From: Caulobacter radicis
Lineage (GTDB): Bacteria > Pseudomonadota > Alphaproteobacteria > Caulobacterales > Caulobacteraceae
NCBI RefSeq assembly: GCF_003094615.1
Contig: NZ_QDKO01000009.1
Coordinates: forward strand, 124,001-188,000
Direction: 5' to 3'
Length of the DNA stretch: 64,000 nucleotides
In this document: one piece after another, positions 59,684 to 64,000 of the stretch
How the letters are laid out: each line of letters opens with the position of its first letter
How positions within the stretch are numbered: position 1 is the first letter of the stretch
Translations under genes and position numbers: made by a program
The notes under the pieces: generated by a model
Seen by the model: the letters and a program-made list of their open reading frames with translations, nothing else
Told to the model about the DNA's origin: nothing
Databases searched by the model: none

Positions 59684-61944
59684 CCCGGCTCGCCGTAGAC
59701 GATCCCGCGCCCGTCCGTGCCCACGTACACGCGACCGTACACCCGCATGTCGGCGGCCAGGCAGCGGAAGCGGCGGCCGTATTCGTGGCGGCCGTCGTTG
59801 ACGCGTACCCAGCTCTTGCCCTCGTCGTCCGAGCGCCAGATGGCCCTGGCGCCGTCCTTGCGGCCGATGGCGAAGAGGGCCGGATGGGCCTTTCCGGGCG
59901 GCGGGGCGCCCAGGTCGAGCTGGTCGACCTGCACGCCGCCGTCGATCCGGGAAAAGCGGGCGCCGCCGTCGGTGGAGCGATAGAGGCCCTGCGTCGAGAC
60001 GAACCACAGGTGGCCGGCCTTGCCGGGAACGGCCTTCAGCGGCCAGGGGATCTCGCGCCAGGTCACCTGGTCGGCGGCGAGGTCGGCCGGCAGGCCGCGC
60101 GTCGGGGCCGGGGCGAAGCCGGCGCCGGCGTCGGTGCTGAGGAAGCGCTTGCCGGTCTGGGTGTCGATGGCGGTGAAGCGCTGGGGATCGACGCGGTCGG
60201 GCACGGGGCGGACCCAGGGCGGCAGGCCCTGGCAGGCGGTCCAGGTCGCGCCCCGGTCGCGGGTGACCTGGGCCTGGGCGGTCATGACCATGAACACCGA
60301 GCCGTCGGCGTTGACGACGATGGCGGCGTCGTCGTGCGGGTCGGGCCCGCGACGGCCCTGGCCGGGCGGCGGCGGGGCGTTTGGGATGCGCGGGGCGGTC
60401 ATCGGCGCCCAGGTCCGGCCGTGGTCGCCCGACCAGGCCAGGGTCGGGCCGCCGTGGCGCTGGTGCGGCGTGCCGCTGCGCACGACGATCGCGGGCTTGC
60501 CGCCGGCGTAGTCGATGAAGTTGGTGTTGCCGAACACCGGCGTGGTGAACTGGTCGCTCGGCGAGACGGACAGGTCGTCGTGCGCGAAGCCGGAGATGTC
60601 GCCGAAACCGCTGAGCAGTTGGGGGCCTTCCGGCAGGCTGGTCAGGGTGATGATCGCCGTCTGCTCGATGCCCTCCACCCACGGGAACCAGGTGGTCGGG
60701 CGCCCCGCGGCGGCCTTGGTGAACTCGCGCGTGGCGTAGATGGTCGCGCCGGTGGTGTAGCAGGCGAAGTCGGGGTCGAACGGGTCGATGGCCAGGCCCG
60801 CCATCCACCAGCCGAAGTCGGCCCGCGGCTCGCCCCAGTAGAGGAACGGCGTCGTCGTCACGTCGCGGCGGGCGTCGGGATAGAGGTCGGTCCAGGTCGC
60901 GCCGTGGTCGGTGGAGCGCCACAGCGCATCGTGCGGGTTCCAGCGGTTGAGGCTGGTCACCGCCACCGCGCCGTCGCCGTCGACCGCCACGCCCATGAAG
61001 CCGCCGCCGCGCTGGGGCAGGGGCTTGGCCGGGGTGATCTCGGTCCAGGCGTTGGTCGCCGTGTCGAGCCGCCAGACCGCGCCGTCGGCCACGTTCGACG
61101 GGCCGATGCCGCTGGAATAGGTGACGTAGAGCCGGCCCTCCTGGTCCAGCGCCGCCTTGCAGGCCAGGTAGGCGTGCGGGGCGGGGATCGGCTTCCAACT
61201 GGCGCCGCCGTCGTCGCTGCGCCACAGGTGATGCTCGGACGGGTCGGCGACGCCGACGAAGATCGTCCTCGAGCCCCCGCCCGGCTTGCCGCCGCGCGGA
61301 TCGAAGATCACGAACGACAGGCCGCCGTGCGTCGGGGCGGGGCGGGCGTTGAGGCCCAGGCCCGGCAGCGGGAAGCTCGCCGACTTGGTCCAGGTCGCGC
61401 CCCGGTCGCGGCTGACCTGCAGGCCGTCGTGGCGCGAGGCGAAATAGAGCGTGCGGGTGTCGTTGGGGTCGATGGCCAGGCGCTCGCCCAGGCCCCGGCC
61501 GTCCTCGTTGCCGCCCATGCGGAAGGGGACGGGAAAGACGGTCCAGTCGGTTCCGCGATTGTCCGAGCGCAGGATGGCGGCCGGGTCGGGGCGGCCCATG
61601 CCGCAGGCCAGGTAGACGACGTTCGGGTCAAGCGGATCGGGCGCGACGCTCTCGACGCCTTGCCAGCTGCCCTGGGCCTGGTCGTCGAGCAGCGGGATCC
61701 AGCGCTCTTGCGAGGCCTGCCAGCGATAGGCCCCGCCCATGTCGGAGCGCAGATAGGCCAGGCCCTTCTCGACGCGGCTGAACACCACGTTGGGCACGAA
61801 GCCGCCGCCGCCGACCCGGACGTTGCGCCAGCGATAGGGCAGGGCGCGAGTGGCGGCCGCCGCGCCGAAAGGCAGCGCTGTCATGCTCGTCGCGAGCAGG
61901 AGGCCAGAAAGGGTCGCGCGGCGTGTCGGAATGTTGAAAGACAT
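59680..61944 (-). CDS. Exported GH74-like xyloglucan-active protein
   Basis: About 754 residues from ATG 61944, giving the signal 'RRATLSGLLLATSMTALPFGAAAA'; a start at 62016 would add 24 unlikely residues. Opening sequence 'VGGGGFVPNVVFSR', 'AYLRSDMGGAYRW' and many 'SRDRGATWT'-type Asp-box repeats define the two seven-bladed propellers of GH74. The candidate acidic residues in 'RSDMGGAYRW' and in 'SGFGDISGFAHDD' are present. GH74 enzymes cut xyloglucan, a plant-wall polymer. The gene is divergent from a TonB receptor but need not share its function. Confidence 0.9.
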   Translation of the reverse strand: MSFNIPTRRATLSGLLLATSMTALPFGAAAATRALPYRWRNVRVGGGGFVPNVVFSRVEKGLAYLRSDMGGAYRWQASQERWIPLLDDQAQGSWQGVESVAPDPLDPNVVYLACGMGRPDPAAILRSDNRGTDWTVFPVPFRMGGNEDGRGLGERLAIDPNDTRTLYFASRHDGLQVSRDRGATWTKSASFPLPGLGLNARPAPTHGGLSFVIFDPRGGKPGGGSRTIFVGVADPSEHHLWRSDDGGASWKPIPAPHAYLACKAALDQEGRLYVTYSSGIGPSNVADGAVWRLDTATNAWTEITPAKPLPQRGGGFMGVAVDGDGAVAVTSLNRWNPHDALWRSTDHGATWTDLYPDARRDVTTTPFLYWGEPRADFGWWMAGLAIDPFDPDFACYTTGATIYATREFTKAAAGRPTTWFPWVEGIEQTAIITLTSLPEGPQLLSGFGDISGFAHDDLSVSPSDQFTTPVFGNTNFIDYAGGKPAIVVRSGTPHQRHGGPTLAWSGDHGRTWAPMTAPRIPNAPPPPGQGRRGPDPHDDAAIVVNADGSVFMVMTAQAQVTRDRGATWTACQGLPPWVRPVPDRVDPQRFTAIDTQTGKRFLSTDAGAGFAPAPTRGLPADLAADQVTWREIPWPLKAVPGKAGHLWFVSTQGLYRSTDGGARFSRIDGGVQVDQLDLGAPPPGKAHPALFAIGRKDGARAIWRSDDEGKSWVRVNDGRHEYGRRFRCLAADMRVYGRVYVGTDGRGIVYGEPG

Positions 61945-62139
61945 GTCGGCCCTGATGCTCAAGCGTACTGTTCCAGCAAGGTTTGGCATGCGGTCGACAC
62001 GTTTCGCCAGCCCCAATTGGTAGCGCTAACCAAGCTCTACCTTGCCGTGCCGTGGCCGAAATGACGCAACCTCAGCTCAATTCGCTAAGCCGTTTCGGCC
62101 GCGTTTGACAGGCGGTGATGGCTGCGCCTATTCGCTTTT

Positions 62140-62158
62140 GCGAGTCATTATCGTTATC
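62140..62158 (+). promoter_or_regulatory. Fur-box-like site
   Basis: On the minus strand GATAACGATAATGACTCGC matches the 19-base Fur consensus at roughly 13 positions. It lies 12 bases before the TonB receptor ATG, so iron repression is plausible. Confidence 0.65.
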
Positions 62159-62169
62159 GCGAGAGCCCA

Positions 62170-64000
62170 ATGCCCTGCACCTTCCGCGCCCTTCTTCTGG
62201 CCGCCGCGCTGAGCCCGGCCGTCCTGGCCGCCGCCGCCCATGCCGACGAGGCTCCGGCGGCCGAAGCGACGGCGGACAGCAACGTGGACGGGGTGGTGGT
62301 GACCGGGGCCCGCGCTCGCTCCACCGGCGCGACCGGCCTGGATCTCAGCCTGCGCGAGACGCCGCAGTCGATGACCATCGTCGGCCAGCAGCAGATCCGC
62401 GACTTCGGCCTGACCAGCGTCACCGACCTGCTGGACCGCGTGGTCGGCATCAATGTCGAGCGGGTCGAGACCGACCGCACCTACTTCAACGCCCGCGGCT
62501 TCGACGTGACCAACTTCCAGGTCGACGGCGTGGGCCTGCCGCTGAACTGGGGCATCCAGTACGGCGAGATCGACACCATCCTGTTCGACCGGGTCGACGT
62601 GGTGCGCGGGGTCAACGGCCTGACCACCGGCGTCGGCAATCCGTCGGCCACCGTCAACTACATCCGCAAGCGCCCGATCGCCGGCTTCCAGGCCTCGGCC
62701 GCGGCCCAGTACGGTTCCTGGAACGACAAGCGCCTGGAGGCCGACGTCTCCGGCTCGCTGAACGCCTCGGGCACGCTGTCGGGCCGGCTGATCTACGCCA
62801 ACCAGGACCGGGACTCCTATCTCGACCACTACAAGGTCAACCGGAACGTCTATTACGGCGTGCTGTCGTGGGACGTGACGCCGAAGCTGAACGTCACCGG
62901 CGGCTATTCGCAGCAGGACAACCTTGCCACCGGCGTGCTGTGGGGCGCGCTGCCGCTGAGCTTCTCGGACGGCTCGCGCATCCCCTGGAAGCGTTCGGCC
63001 AGCACCTCGGCCGACTGGTCCTACTGGGACGTCAACGACAAGACCGCCTTCGTCGAGGCCAGCTACCTGTTCGACAACGACTGGGTCGCCAAGGCCACCT
63101 ACACCCACAAGGACGTCGAGCAGAACGCCAAGCTGCTCTACGCCTCGGGCTATCCGGACAAGACCACGGGCCTGGGCATCGGCGGCTTCGTCGGCCACTA
63201 CCCGTCGGAGTCCAAGCAGGACCTCGCGGACCTGACCTTCAACGGCCCGGTCTCGCTGTTCGGCCGCAGCCACCAGCTGGTGTTCGGCGCCAGCTACGCC
63301 GAGCAGACCCGCGAGGACTTCGCCTCGTCGGGCGCGACCTATCCGGCCTATCCGTCGGTCTATGACTGGGGCAGCGTCGCCGAGCCGACCACCTACACCG
63401 ACCTCTACTCGGCCGCCCAGATCAAGGATCGCCTGACCCGCGTGTTCGGCGCCGCGCACCTGAACTTCACCGACCGCCTGAAGGGCGTGGTGGGCTTCAA
63501 CGCCGTCGAGCAGAAGACGTCGGGCATATCGTACGGCGTCGACCAGGGCCGCACGGTGTCCAAGACCAGCCCCTATGCCGGCCTCGTCTTCGACCTGACG
63601 CCGCACGTGTCGCTGTACGGCAGCTACACCGACATCTTCAATCCGCAGGCCGAGGTCGACGCGAGCAACCGCAAGCTCGATCCGGTGCAGGGCGAAAGCT
63701 TCGAGGCGGGCGTGAAGAGCGAGTGGTTCGGCGGCAAGCTGTACGTCAGCGCGGCGGTGTTCAAGGTCGAGCAGCAGAACCTGGCGACCGCCGCCGGCAC
63801 GTTCGGCGCGGGCGATCCCGGCCCGGTGGGCTTCACCTACTACACGGGCGTCGACACCACCTCGAAGGGCTACGAGCTGGAGATCAGCGGCATGGTCACC
63901 GACCGCTGGCAGGTCAGCGGCGGCTGGACCCAGCTGTCGCTCGAGGACAAGGACGGCGAGGACGCCCGCACCTTCCTGCCGCGCAAGAGCCTCAAGGTCT
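62170..64000 (+). CDS. TonB-dependent siderophore receptor (3' end outside window)
   Basis: The frame is open to the window end (610 codons seen). The ATG at 62170 follows a GAGAG ribosome site and gives the signal 'FRALLLAAALSPAVLAAAAHA'. 'VDGVVVTGARARS' is TonB-box-like, and the plug reads 'LDLSLRETPQSMTIVGQQQI' and 'YFNARGFDVTNFQVDGVGLP', characteristic of FpvA/FhuE-type ferric-siderophore receptors. Barrel strands follow ('YASYLFD'-like, 'SPYAGLVFDLTPHVSLYGSYTDIF'). The Fur-like box fits iron-regulated uptake. The actual siderophore is unknown. Confidence 0.9.
   Translation, partial: MPCTFRALLLAAALSPAVLAAAAHADEAPAAEATADSNVDGVVVTGARARSTGATGLDLSLRETPQSMTIVGQQQIRDFGLTSVTDLLDRVVGINVERVETDRTYFNARGFDVTNFQVDGVGLPLNWGIQYGEIDTILFDRVDVVRGVNGLTTGVGNPSATVNYIRKRPIAGFQASAAAQYGSWNDKRLEADVSGSLNASGTLSGRLIYANQDRDSYLDHYKVNRNVYYGVLSWDVTPKLNVTGGYSQQDNLATGVLWGALPLSFSDGSRIPWKRSASTSADWSYWDVNDKTAFVEASYLFDNDWVAKATYTHKDVEQNAKLLYASGYPDKTTGLGIGGFVGHYPSESKQDLADLTFNGPVSLFGRSHQLVFGASYAEQTREDFASSGATYPAYPSVYDWGSVAEPTTYTDLYSAAQIKDRLTRVFGAAHLNFTDRLKGVVGFNAVEQKTSGISYGVDQGRTVSKTSPYAGLVFDLTPHVSLYGSYTDIFNPQAEVDASNRKLDPVQGESFEAGVKSEWFGGKLYVSAAVFKVEQQNLATAAGTFGAGDPGPVGFTYYTGVDTTSKGYELEISGMVTDRWQVSGGWTQLSLEDKDGEDARTFLPRKSLKV

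Overview
The window reads as a high-GC alphaproteobacterial chromosome, most likely Caulobacter or a close relative (Caulobacterales). This is inferred from gene content: a cellulose (bcs) operon, large TonB-dependent receptors, an HWE-family histidine kinase with a single-domain response regulator, and an exported S9 peptidase. It carries a large, visibly more AT-rich genomic island.

Left chromosomal part (1-22167). A bcs operon (bcsB partial, bcsC, bcsD, bcsZ, then a small accessory-like gene) runs rightward with start/stop overlaps. A TctE/TctD-like two-component pair lies on the minus strand, next to a divergent Tat-lipoprotein solute-binding protein. A tandem glycine riboswitch precedes a TonB-dependent receptor, followed by an S9 peptidase that probably belongs to the same peptide-scavenging unit. 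A bidirectional terminator separates these from a convergent 1828-residue autotransporter.

Genomic island (about 22168-57354). A 17-bp direct repeat, CATGGCGGCCCGGGAGG, occurs at 22168-22184 and again in the 3' end of a tRNA-Arg(CCT) gene at 57338-57354. A tyrosine integrase lies directly inside the tRNA end, so this is a tRNA-integrated island of about 35 kb. A large serine recombinase sits at the left end. Inside are two diverged copies of a 5.4-kb module in inverted orientation (about 24567-30019 and 50328-55752). Each copy holds a Tat-like hypothetical, a small XRE regulator, a small exported Cys-rich protein, a 665-residue tyrosine recombinase-like protein and a Fic protein. The Fic genes point inward.

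Between the arms lies about 20 kb of defence cargo: (i) a type IC-like restriction system hsdM-hsdS-prrC-hsdR with an embedded PrrC anticodon nuclease; (ii) an HTH-ImmA/IrrE regulator plus PIN protein, divergent from (iii) a short type II CBASS operon (CD-NTase, E2-like protein, HNH-SAVED effector), with three copies of one operator-like motif between them; (iv) a standalone nitrilase-fold protein; (v) a DNA methyltransferase overlapping tail-to-tail with a three-gene unit of Zn-hook ABC/SMC-like ATPase, middle component and PD-(D/E)XK nuclease. Item (v), perhaps with (iv), is the best candidate here for an undescribed system.

Right chromosomal part (57355-64000). After the tRNA come a GAF-HWE kinase and response regulator, a DoxX-like membrane protein behind a SoxR-box-like promoter, a GH74-like exported protein, and a divergent siderophore-type TonB receptor (cut by the window end) with a Fur-box-like site.
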